Shown here one piece after another: positions 1-5,284 of a stretch of DNA of 7,195 bases (positions are counted from its first letter, which is position 1; the number at the start of each line of letters is the position of its first letter). The notes below the pieces were generated by a model that searched no databases, was not told where the DNA came from, and saw only the letters and a list, made by a program, of their open reading frames with translations. The position numbers and the translations under genes are program-made. The stretch comes from Deltaproteobacteria bacterium (GTDB lineage Bacteria; Desulfobacterota; Desulfobacteria; Desulfobacterales; Desulfatibacillaceae), in NCBI GenBank assembly GCA_021815525.1, contig JAKAGN010000136.1, forward strand, positions 1 to 7,195, read 5' to 3'.

Positions 1-1
1 C

Positions 2-583
2 GCGGGTATGGACCCCTTCGGCTTCGGCGGAATGGGCATGGGCGGCGCCACTTACCCCGAAAAGGGCGCGGACCTGGTCTACGAGCTGCCCCTCACCCTA
101 GCCGAGGTGGTGCGCGGGGCCGAGAAGACCATCAGCTTCTCCCACAAGGGCCGCCAGGAAAAGATGAACGTGAAGATTCCCGCCGGCATGGTCTCCGGCC
201 GCAAGCTCCGCCTCACCGGCAAGGGCGAGCCCGGCCCCGCGGGCGGCCCCGCCGGGGACCTCTTCATCCAGGCGAAGCTCATCGACGACCCCCTCTTCCG
301 CGTTGAGGGCGTGGACCTTCACATGGACCGCGAAATCAAGCTCTCCGACTCCCTCCTCGGTACAACCCTCACCGTGCCCATCGTGGACGGCGACCCCAAG
401 AGCCTCAAAATCCCGCCCGGAACCCGCCACCAGACCAAGATGCGCCTCGCCGGCCAGGGCCTATTGGACATGCAGACCAAAAAACGCGGCGACCTCTTCG
501 TCCGCATCCTCGTAACCGTGCCCAAAAAGCTTTCCAAGGACCAGCAGGAGCTTGTCCGGAAGCTCGCCGAAAGCGGAATTTAA
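2..583 (+). CDS. DnaJ/CbpA-type co-chaperone, C-terminal part (5' end outside window)
   Basis: This is a J-domain co-chaperone that would deliver unfolded substrates to DnaK in the cytoplasm. Only the substrate-binding half is visible; the reading frame is open to the left edge, so the ATG at 8 is probably internal. Counting from that Met, a Gly/Phe-rich stretch (1-14, DPFGFGGMGMGG) precedes C-terminal domain I (about 20-97), which has LPLTLAEVVRGAEK, VKIPAGM, GKGEPG and GDLF. Domain II (about 100-175) has DPLFRVEGVDLHMD, IPPGTRHQTKMRLAGQG and GDLFVRILVTVPKKL. The chain passes from domain I straight to VKIPAG with no CxxCxGxG repeats, so this is the zinc-finger-less (type II, CbpA-like) form rather than classical DnaJ. 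The J domain with its HPD motif must lie upstream, which I cannot see. It ends in TAA and converges on the acyl-CoA dehydrogenase gene. I am confident of the family and unsure of the gene name. Confidence 0.93.
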   Translation, partial: AGMDPFGFGGMGMGGATYPEKGADLVYELPLTLAEVVRGAEKTISFSHKGRQEKMNVKIPAGMVSGRKLRLTGKGEPGPAGGPAGDLFIQAKLIDDPLFRVEGVDLHMDREIKLSDSLLGTTLTVPIVDGDPKSLKIPPGTRHQTKMRLAGQGLLDMQTKKRGDLFVRILVTVPKKLSKDQQELVRKLAESGI

Positions 584-608
584 AGAAAAAGCAAAGCGCC
601 TCCGGCGG

Positions 609-631
609 CCGGGGGCGCAAACCGCCCCCGG
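609..631 (+). other. GC-rich hairpin in left element copy
   Basis: CCGGGGGCG (609-617) pairs perfectly with CGCCCCCGG (623-631) across a 5-nt CAAAC loop. It lies 25 nt after the dnaJ-like stop. No T-run follows it directly, so it is not a textbook terminator alone. It could stabilise the 3' end of the mRNA. The right copy has an equivalent hairpin (1030-1052) with a different loop. Confidence 0.7.
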
Positions 632-642
632 ACCCCCGATAT

Positions 643-679
643 GCGCTCCGCCTTGCTGCGCAAGGCTTCGCGTGTTTTT
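643..679 (+). terminator. Probable rho-independent terminator of the dnaJ-like gene
   Basis: The inner stem GCCTTGC (650-656) pairs with GCAAGGC (660-666) across a TGC loop. After a symmetric 3x3 internal loop, an outer stem GCGC (643-646) pairs with GCGT (670-673, one G-T wobble). One G and then TTTTT (675-679) follow. The position, about 60 nt after the stop, and the T-run point to transcription termination on the + strand. The internal loop and short stems make it weaker than the terminator at 3172-3207. Confidence 0.6.
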
Positions 680-794
680 GGAGGGCTTCGCATTTTGCCG
701 GACAAGGATTGATGCGCCGAAGAGGGGCCAACGAGAAGGGCCCGGCAAATCATGAGCGGGATAAAGCATATAGATTAGGATAGTTATACCTCAG

Positions 795-813
795 GCGTTC
801 ATTTTTTGAACGC
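795..813. repeat. 19-bp palindromic hairpin, copy 1
   Basis: GCGTTCATTTTTTGAACGC forms a 7-bp stem (GCGTTCA/TGAACGC) with a T5 loop. An identical 19-mer occurs at 846-864, and the two are mirror-placed around 829.5. The sequence is itself palindromic apart from the loop, so it would form the same stem in either transcript. It marks the inner end of the left element copy. Confidence 0.8.
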
Positions 814-844
814 TTCGCCCCCCCTTGTTCCCGCTTGACGCCGG

Positions 845-865
845 AGCGTTCATTTTTTGAACGCT
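845..865. repeat. 19-bp palindromic hairpin, copy 2 (8-bp stem)
   Basis: This is the same 19-mer as at 795-813, at 846-864. Here the flanking A (845) and T (865) add one pair, giving AGCGTTCA/TGAACGCT around a T5 loop. It marks the inner end of the right element copy. The 31 bases between the two hairpins show only weak mirror similarity. Confidence 0.8.
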
Positions 866-978
866 CGCACCGTAACATAGCGATATAAAGTATTTTTATC
901 AACCATCGGTCTTGCCGAGCCTTACTTTCAGGCACTCTTCCGCATGACGATTGTCGGGCGGCCGAATGCGAAGCCCTC

Positions 979-1016
979 AAAAAACTTGCTCCGCGTGTGC
1001 TGCGCACACGCGGAGC
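979..1016 (-). terminator. Rho-independent terminator of the acyl-CoA dehydrogenase gene
   Basis: On the - strand, GCTCCGCGTGTGC (1016-1004) pairs perfectly over 13 bp with GCACACGCGGAGC (1000-988) across a 3-nt GCA loop. Then come AAG and six T (984-979). This is a strong intrinsic terminator about 74 nt after the TAA at 1090-1092. It sits at the same place in the element as the left-copy terminator but has a different paired sequence. Confidence 0.8.
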
Positions 1017-1029
1017 CATTATCGGGGGT

Positions 1030-1052
1030 CCGGGGGGACGTAGTCTCCCCGG
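1030..1052 (-). other. GC-rich hairpin in right element copy
   Basis: CCGGGGGGAC (1030-1039) pairs with GTCTCCCCGG (1043-1052), ten positions with one G-T mismatch or wobble, across a 3-nt loop. It lies just after the acyl-CoA dehydrogenase stop on the - strand. It is the counterpart of the hairpin at 609-631; the CCGG ends are kept while the loop and inner pairs differ. Confidence 0.65.
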
Positions 1053-1089
1053 CCGCCGGAGGCATTCTTTTGCCTTTGCTTTTCCCTCC

Positions 1090-2952
1090 TTACTTCCCGC
1101 CGAAGGATGCCTCGTCCATGTCTATGACGGCGGGGGTGCTGGAGAGGATGGCGGTCATCTTGCCGAAGGTTATGGGAAGGATTGCCGTCATGAAGTACTC
1201 GCAGCCCTTGACCTGGCCGTCGTAGAAGGCGGCCTCGCGGTTCTTGGCGATGGCGGCCTTTTTGGCGTCGCCGGTGGCGCCGTCCAAGAGCTTTGTCAGC
1301 TTGGGGGCGGCGATGGCGGCGCGCCAGAGGTGCATCCAGGCCATGATGACGTCGCCCATCACTTCCAGGAAGGGGTAGGCCGTGGAGAAGGCCTGGAGGG
1401 TGTTTTCGTTAAAGGCCATGGCGAGCTTTCCGAGGTGCATGGCAAGCTCCGCCAGCTTTCCGGCGGCTTCCTCCACCTTGGCGGCGTAGAGGGCCAGGCC
1501 GGGCACGGCCTTGGCTGCGGCCGCGGTCTTGCCGATCTCGGCCAGGAAGTTCATGAAGACCTTGCCGTTTTGCTTTCCGAGCTGCCGGGCCAGGAGGTCC
1601 ATGGCCTGGATGCCGTTGGCGCCCTCGTAGATGGCGGTTATCTTGCAGTCGCGGGTGAGCTGCTCCACGGGGTAGTCCTGGCAGTAACCGTAGCCGCCGT
1701 AGACCTGCATGGCCGAGACGCACACGTCGAAGGAGCGGTCCGAGCAGTAGGCCTTCACAATCGGGACCAGAAGCTCCACGAGGCCTAAGTTGTAGGCGCG
1801 TTCCTCCTCGGTGGCGGCCATCTGGTGGAGGTCGAAGGCGCGGCCCACGAAGTAGTTCAGGCTCCGCATCCCCTCAACGTAGACCTTCATGGTCATGAGC
1901 ATCCTTTTTACGTCCGGGTGCTCGATGATTGGGACCGCCGGCGCGCTTTCATCCATGAATTTCAAGAGGTTCTTGCCCTGCACCCGCTCGCGGGCGTAGT
2001 TCACGGCGTAGAGGTAGGCGGCCGAGCCCAGGGAGAGGGCCTGCATTCCAACGTTCAGGCGCTCCTCGTTCATCATGAGAAACATGCCCCTCATGCCCTT
2101 GTTGGGGGGGCCCAGGAGGGTGCCGATGCATTTTCCCTTGCCGCCGAAGGTGACCTGGCAGGTGGCGGAGCCGTGGATGCCCATCTTCTCCTCGATGGCG
2201 GTTACTTGAACGTCGTTGTCCTCGCCGAGCGAGCCGTCGGGGTTCACGCGGTACTTGGTGACGAGAAAGAGGCTGATGCCGCGGGTGCCGGCTGGCGCGC
2301 CCTCGATCCGGGCCAGGACCGGGTAGACGATGTTGGGGGTTAGGTCGTGGTCGGCGGCGGTGATGAAGATTTTCTGGCCGGAGATGGAAAAGGTGCCGTC
2401 GCCGTTGTCGTGGGCCGAAGTGGAAAGAAGCCCCAGGTCGCTTCCGGCCCCGGGCTCCGTCAAGACCATGGTGCCGCCCCACTCGCCCTTGTAGAGCTTC
2501 TTGAGGCAGAGCTTCTTCTGCTCCGGGGTGCCGATGGTCTCTATGATCTTTCCGGTGCCGTGGCACAACATGGGGTACATGACGAAGGCGGTGTTGGAGC
2601 CGGAGAAGTACTCGCCGGCGGCCTGGGCAAGGGTGACGGGCATCCCCTGGCCGCCCACCTCCGGGTCGTCCGTCATGGCGATCCAGTCGCCCTCGCAGAA
2701 GGCCTTGTAGGGCTTGTGGAAGCAGGCGGGCACCGTGACCCTGCCGTTTTCCAGGCGCGCGCCCACGGTGTCGCCCTCCTTGCAGGTGGGCAGGATTTCC
2801 TTGACCGCTAGGTTCCGGGCCTCGTTTAGGACCATGTCGCAGGTCTTGCGGTTGAAGTCCGCGTAGCGTTCGGTCTTGGCCAGCGCCGTCAAATCCATCT
2901 GCTCGTAAAGGACGAACTCCATGTCCCGTTTGTCCGCAATAACTTGAGCCAT
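1090..2952 (-). CDS. Long-form acyl-CoA dehydrogenase (FAD-dependent)
   Basis: This 620-residue soluble flavoprotein should oxidise an acyl-CoA to the trans-2-enoyl-CoA, passing electrons to electron-transfer flavoprotein. Family features are visible. An N-terminal extension (about 1-40) is followed by the helical N-domain. The middle domain carries TEPGAGSDLG (165-174), FITAADHD (196-203) and MGIHGSATCQVTF (257-269), which fit acyl-CoA and FAD contacts. NEER lies at 295-298, and QVYGGYGY (416-423) precedes IYEGANGIQ (441-449), where Glu443 is the expected catalytic base. About 150 extra residues follow, matching the ~600-residue branch with a C-terminal extension. DmdC-type methylmercaptopropionyl-CoA dehydrogenases belong to this branch, so the substrate cannot be read from sequence. 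The ATG start is supported by AAAGGGG about 9 nt upstream. It has its own candidate promoter, and no etf or other beta-oxidation gene is adjacent. Confidence 0.95.
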   Translation of the reverse strand: MAQVIADKRDMEFVLYEQMDLTALAKTERYADFNRKTCDMVLNEARNLAVKEILPTCKEGDTVGARLENGRVTVPACFHKPYKAFCEGDWIAMTDDPEVGGQGMPVTLAQAAGEYFSGSNTAFVMYPMLCHGTGKIIETIGTPEQKKLCLKKLYKGEWGGTMVLTEPGAGSDLGLLSTSAHDNGDGTFSISGQKIFITAADHDLTPNIVYPVLARIEGAPAGTRGISLFLVTKYRVNPDGSLGEDNDVQVTAIEEKMGIHGSATCQVTFGGKGKCIGTLLGPPNKGMRGMFLMMNEERLNVGMQALSLGSAAYLYAVNYARERVQGKNLLKFMDESAPAVPIIEHPDVKRMLMTMKVYVEGMRSLNYFVGRAFDLHQMAATEEERAYNLGLVELLVPIVKAYCSDRSFDVCVSAMQVYGGYGYCQDYPVEQLTRDCKITAIYEGANGIQAMDLLARQLGKQNGKVFMNFLAEIGKTAAAAKAVPGLALYAAKVEEAAGKLAELAMHLGKLAMAFNENTLQAFSTAYPFLEVMGDVIMAWMHLWRAAIAAPKLTKLLDGATGDAKKAAIAKNREAAFYDGQVKGCEYFMTAILPITFGKMTAILSSTPAVIDMDEASFGGK

Positions 2953-3014
2953 GCCGCTTTTCCCCTTTCGGTGTTTGAATGGGCCCCTGGGGCCGTTGGG
3001 TCATGAAGGATCGG

Positions 3015-3044
3015 AGTATAAGAGGCAAGCAGGAAAGGTGCCAA
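3015..3044 (-). promoter_or_regulatory. Candidate sigma70 promoter of the acyl-CoA dehydrogenase gene
   Basis: On the - strand, TTGGCA (3044-3039) lies 18 nt from TATACT (3020-3015); each hexamer matches consensus at five of six positions. A start near 3008 would give a leader of about 55 nt. That leader contains a small hairpin (GGCCC/GGGCC at 2982-2994, loop CTG) and the AAAGGGG ribosome binding site at 2962-2968. Found by eye. Confidence 0.5.
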
Positions 3045-3116
3045 AAAAAGAGGCGAAATAAAGGCCCTGTGCAAGGACCGGTAAAGCGGCTGCGCCCTAA
3101 TCGGGAAAAAAGTAAC

Positions 3117-3134
3117 CAAAATTTGAAAATTTTG
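3117..3134. promoter_or_regulatory. AT-rich perfect palindrome, possible operator
   Basis: CAAAATTT, GA and AAATTTTG form an inverted repeat with 8-bp arms in otherwise GC-rich DNA. It lies about 73 bp upstream of the -35 box of the acyl-CoA dehydrogenase promoter and downstream of the terminator of the next gene. It could be a regulator site or an AT-rich UP-like element. No regulator gene is in the window to pair it with. Confidence 0.35.
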
Positions 3135-3171
3135 ACCCGTTCCGGGCGGGGAAGCCTTGGCCCGCCAAAAT

Positions 3172-3207
3172 AAAAAACCCGGAAGGCGAAACGCCTTCCG
3201 GGTTTTT
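3172..3207 (-). terminator. Bidirectional rho-independent terminator
   Basis: CCCGGAAGGCG (3178-3188) pairs perfectly over 11 bp with CGCCTTCCGGG (3192-3202) across an AAA loop. It is flanked by A6 (3172-3177) and T5 (3203-3207), so it reads as an intrinsic terminator on both strands. It begins about 20 nt after the stop of the exported-protein gene that ends at 3228, and separates that unit from the acyl-CoA dehydrogenase gene. Confidence 0.93.
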
Positions 3208-3227
3208 AAGCGTAGGGATGCCCGGCA

Positions 3228-4139
3228 TCAGTTATCGGGATAGAAATTCACCTGACCCGAGCTGGCGCTTATGGGCATGTAGATGGTGACCTCGCCGCCC
3301 GTCATGCCGTCCATGATGATGGGGCCGTAATCGTGCCAGGAGGCCGAGGTGCCTATCCGCCCGTTGTTCAGGCGGAAGCTTCCCGAGACGGGATAGCTGA
3401 CGCGCATGATGGTGCGGGCGGTCTCGTCTATGCTGCCCGTGCCCTTCAGGGCCGCGGTGTAGATGTCGATCTGCCCGGGTCCGAAGGTGAAATATCCGGT
3501 GCCCCTGCCGGGGTTGGTCTGGTTGCCGTTGTTGTTGGCGGAAAAGAGCCAGTGCTGGAGCCAGGCCTGCCTGCCGGTACCCTTGTAGGTACCCACCTCG
3601 TCGATGTCGTAGTTGAGCTCGGCCATGAGATCCAGGCCGTCCGAATGGACCCAGGCCGTGAGGCGCGACTGGTTCTGGTAGATGCGGTTGATCTGGAGGG
3701 TGCCCATGTTGACGCCGTTCCAGGAAACCGTGGCGGCCTGGATGCTGGGCACCTCCTGAAGCTCCGTGGCCCCGTTCATGCCGTTGGGAAGGGTGAGCTG
3801 CATCCGGGTGCTGGTGCCGGCGCGGCCTATGTCCAGCGTGGCCGGGTCGTCGTAATCGCCGATCCGGGCGAAGCCGCCGTTGGAGTTGTTGATGGTGACG
3901 CCGTCCAAGTCCAGGTAGCCGGTGGCGGTGAGACGCATGTTGCCGCCGGAGGTGCGCACCCTTGCCACCAGCGAGAGCCCGGTCTGGCCCTGCACGTCGG
4001 AGAGGGAGTCCTCATCCATCAGGGACATGCCGGCCCATGCCGGGCCGCACAGGACGAGGACGGCCAGGAATATCGCCGCGCAGCCCCGGAGAAGCCGGAA
4101 AAGCGCCGTTTGCATGTGCATGTGCCGGTTCTTCACCAT
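3228..4139 (-). CDS. Exported FilA-like (DUF6160-like) protein, second of a pair
   Basis: This 303-residue protein of unknown function has a Sec signal: basic n-region, hydrophobic stretch at about 19-34, and a likely cut after AWA (34-36). Directly after the cut comes LMDEDSLSDVQGQTGLSL (40-57). I associate this (D/E)xxLxxVxGQxG motif with FilA-like/DUF6160 exported proteins, some linked to pilus operons; that is recollection and needs a search. The rest is rich in G, N, T and alternating hydrophobic residues, including GYLDLDGVTINNSNGG (74-89), suggesting beta structure. The mature part has no cysteine. The ATG at 4139 overlaps the upstream stop as ATGGTGA and has only a weak ribosome site, which suggests translational coupling. 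In-frame ATGs at residues 7 and 9 are alternatives. It ends about 20 nt before a strong terminator. Likely location is periplasm or cell surface. Confidence 0.8.
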   Translation of the reverse strand: MVKNRHMHMQTALFRLLRGCAAIFLAVLVLCGPAWAGMSLMDEDSLSDVQGQTGLSLVARVRTSGGNMRLTATGYLDLDGVTINNSNGGFARIGDYDDPATLDIGRAGTSTRMQLTLPNGMNGATELQEVPSIQAATVSWNGVNMGTLQINRIYQNQSRLTAWVHSDGLDLMAELNYDIDEVGTYKGTGRQAWLQHWLFSANNNGNQTNPGRGTGYFTFGPGQIDIYTAALKGTGSIDETARTIMRVSYPVSGSFRLNNGRIGTSASWHDYGPIIMDGMTGGEVTIYMPISASSGQVNFYPDN

Positions 4140-5029
4140 AGGACGCCGTCCAGGGTGGCCGCCGCGTAGAGGCTCTGGAAGTGCATCCAGTAGCCGCGGG
4201 CCGGAACGTTGGTGGCGGCGGACATCTTCGGGTTCCATGAAATCGAGTTGTTGGCGTGCCCCGAGTCGCTGATGTTGTCGGCCAGCGTGATAAACCAGTC
4301 GGTGCGGCCCTCGTCCTGGGGCCCGCAGTGGAAGTACATGCGCAAGACGTTGCTGAAGGGCGTGTCGAAACCCGCTATCACGGTGGACGTGTCGTTGTTG
4401 AACTGCTGGTCCATGATGACGGGCCCGCCCACGATGGGCCACAGGCTGATGTTGCTCACGACCCGGCCGTCGAAGCTCAAGCGGTCCAGGGAGCCCCGGC
4501 TGCTGTTGTCGGGGTCCACGTCCAGGCAGCCGGAGAAATCGTCGCTGCCCATCCTGAGGAACAGGAAGTTGGGGTTGGCGGAGTTGATGTTGTCGTAGGC
4601 CAGCTCGATGCGAAGCCCGCGCATGTAGACGGGATAACCCGCGCCGCCCCAGGTCATGCCCGAGTTGACGCCGCCGCCGCTTTCGCCGTTGATCTGCATG
4701 TCGGTTACCGTCGAGCCGTCGCCGCCCGTCGACCAATAGCCCAGGCGCACGTTGTTCATGTGGACGTTGTTTATTATGACGACGGCGTTCACCTTGAGGA
4801 TGACGGGGGTGTAGGTCAGGGTCCCGCTGGGCCCGCTGACGGTGCGCGTGGTGGTGGAAAGCTCGAGGAGGGACTGGCCCACCACGTCGTCCAGCTCCTC
4901 GTCCGTGACCAGCATGAGCTTGGCCACCGCCGCCAGAGGGAGGCAAATGAGCGTTAGTGCAAGCGCCACCCAGACAAAACGGGTGAATCGGGAGCTTGCG
5001 GCCTTCGGCTTGTCCTGGTCGGTCCCCAT
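4133..5029 (-). CDS. Exported protein with DEELDDVVGQ motif, first of the FilA-like pair
   Basis: This 298-residue protein has a Sec signal (basic SSRFTRF, hydrophobic VWVALALTLICLPLA at 19-33, likely cut after AVA at 34-36). The motif LVTDEELDDVVGQSLLEL (40-57) sits at the same distance after the cut as in its downstream partner. The body is Asn/Gly/Ser-rich with short hydrophobic strands (VILKVNAVVIINNVHMNNVRLGYW, about 76-99) and is probably beta-rich. The C-terminus, DGVLW, ends in an aromatic residue as many outer-membrane barrels do, which is weak evidence only. I chose the ATG at 5029 because GAGG lies 6 nt upstream. The frame can be extended to a TTG at 5083, but that would put 18 unlikely residues before the signal. 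The gene overlaps its neighbour by 7 nt, so both should be co-expressed. Function is unknown; outer surface or pilus-associated is a guess from the motif. Confidence 0.78.
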   Translation of the reverse strand: MGTDQDKPKAASSRFTRFVWVALALTLICLPLAAVAKLMLVTDEELDDVVGQSLLELSTTTRTVSGPSGTLTYTPVILKVNAVVIINNVHMNNVRLGYWSTGGDGSTVTDMQINGESGGGVNSGMTWGGAGYPVYMRGLRIELAYDNINSANPNFLFLRMGSDDFSGCLDVDPDNSSRGSLDRLSFDGRVVSNISLWPIVGGPVIMDQQFNNDTSTVIAGFDTPFSNVLRMYFHCGPQDEGRTDWFITLADNISDSGHANNSISWNPKMSAATNVPARGYWMHFQSLYAAATLDGVLW

Positions 5030-5103
5030 CAGTATCCTCGCCCGGATTGCGGGCATGGGAGGGAGCGCGGTGAAAATCGCCAAAAGCCCGCGTCCCCTAT
5101 GTC

Positions 5104-5118
5104 CCGCCTCGGAGGCGG
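5104..5118 (-). other. Small hairpin in the leader of the exported-protein pair
   Basis: CCGCCT (5113-5118 on the - strand) and AGGCGG (5104-5109) form a 6-bp stem with a CCG loop, about 75 nt upstream of the ATG at 5029 and downstream of the candidate promoter. Its role is unknown. Confidence 0.4.
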
Positions 5119-5162
5119 TTTATGTTGAATGAGAATTTTTGTCACAGTGGCAGATAAAGGCG

Positions 5163-5191
5163 ATTATTTCAGAACCCAAAGAGGAAATCAA
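5163..5191 (-). promoter_or_regulatory. Candidate sigma70 promoter of the exported-protein pair
   Basis: On the - strand, TTGATT (5191-5186) lies 17 nt from AATAAT (5168-5163), four and five matches of six to consensus. Transcription would start near 5156 and leave a leader of about 127 nt before the ATG at 5029. This is long enough to hold post-transcriptional control. Found by eye. Confidence 0.45.
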
Positions 5192-5266
5192 GCAAAAAAG
5201 ACGACCACGCCGATAACATTCCCATTTGCCTTGCCGCCGGGACCCCGAAGCCGGGAAAAAAGCGGG

Positions 5267-5284
5267 TAAAAACGCCTCAGGCGC
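5267..5284 (-). terminator. Weak terminator-like hairpin over the UbiA-family stop codon
   Basis: On the - strand, CGCC, TGA and GGCG (5283-5273) form a 4-bp stem whose loop is the stop codon itself, followed by TTTTT (5272-5268) and, further on, a second T6. The stem is short for an intrinsic terminator, so this is tentative. No better terminator lies between the UbiA-family gene and the next promoter. Confidence 0.3.

Larger units (their letters stand above)
584..829 (+). repeat. Left copy of a tail-to-tail ~245-bp 3' element
   Basis: This is non-coding sequence directly after the dnaJ-like stop codon. In order it holds an AAAAGCAAAG leader, GCCTCCGGCGGCCGGG leading into a GC hairpin (609-631), CGGACCCCCGATA, a terminator-like hairpin with a T-run (643-679), GAGGGCTTCGCATT (681-694), a moderately conserved tract of about 100 bp, and a GCGTTCA/TGAACGC hairpin (795-813). 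The same blocks occur in the same order in the reverse complement of 830-1089. The GAGGGCTTCGCATT block, the GCCTCCGG block and the 19-bp hairpin all pair around the same centre, 829.5, with no net indel. I judge identity between the copies to be roughly 60 percent by eye, much higher in the blocks. No convincing protein is encoded here. Similar GCCTCCGGCGGCC-type sequences after genes are something I associate with deltaproteobacterial genomes, but that is recollection only. Confidence 0.75.
830..1089 (-). repeat. Right copy of the tail-to-tail ~245-bp 3' element
   Basis: Read on the - strand, this non-coding stretch follows the stop codon of the acyl-CoA dehydrogenase gene. It repeats the block order of the left copy: AAAAGCAAAG, GCCTCCGGCGGCCGGG with a GC hairpin, CGGACCCCCGATA, a long hairpin plus T-run (979-1016), GAGGGCTTCGCATT (965-978 on the + strand), GACAA, ATGCG, GAAGAG and CGGCAA blocks, GATAAA, and the 19-bp hairpin. 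The leader after the stop is about 14 nt longer than in the left copy. Because both copies begin at the 3' end of a gene and point away from it, they look like gene-end elements rather than an inserted transposon. No transposase or target duplication is visible. Confidence 0.75.

Noticed and set aside
584..1089. Inverted-repeat transposon or MITE, or a short CRISPR
   Set aside because: There is no transposase or visible target duplication and the ends coincide with gene 3' ends. The repeated hairpin has only two units, with no spacer array.
997..1788. Long + strand open frames opposite the acyl-CoA dehydrogenase gene (also 1825-2343 and 2347-2811)
   Set aside because: They are mirror frames of a clear protein family in GC-rich DNA, with Gly/Val/His/Ala-biased translations and no recognisable domain.
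1090..2952. Naming the acyl-CoA dehydrogenase dmdC
   Set aside because: The length and domain layout fit that branch, but substrate-specific residues cannot be judged by eye and no other DMSP-pathway gene is present.
4860..4912. DEELDDVVGQ read as a double-glycine or NHLP-type peptide leader
   Set aside because: It lies after a Sec signal peptide in a ~300-residue protein, the motif ends in GQ not GG, and no peptidase-transporter or modifying enzyme is nearby.
4140..4946. Extension of the second exported-protein frame to give a 572-residue protein
   Set aside because: The extra N-terminal part is Arg/His/Gln/Pro-rich shadow of the upstream gene. The signal peptide shortly after the start at 4139 fixes the real beginning.
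5030..5083. TTG start at 5083 for the first exported protein
   Set aside because: The ATG at 5029 has a GAGG ribosome site 6 nt upstream and places the signal peptide normally.
5070..5130. c-di-GMP (GEMM-I) riboswitch, because the leader has AAACC, a stem, then GGGAC
   Set aside because: The GNRA tetraloop, the ACGCAAAGCC core and the upstream conserved segment are missing.
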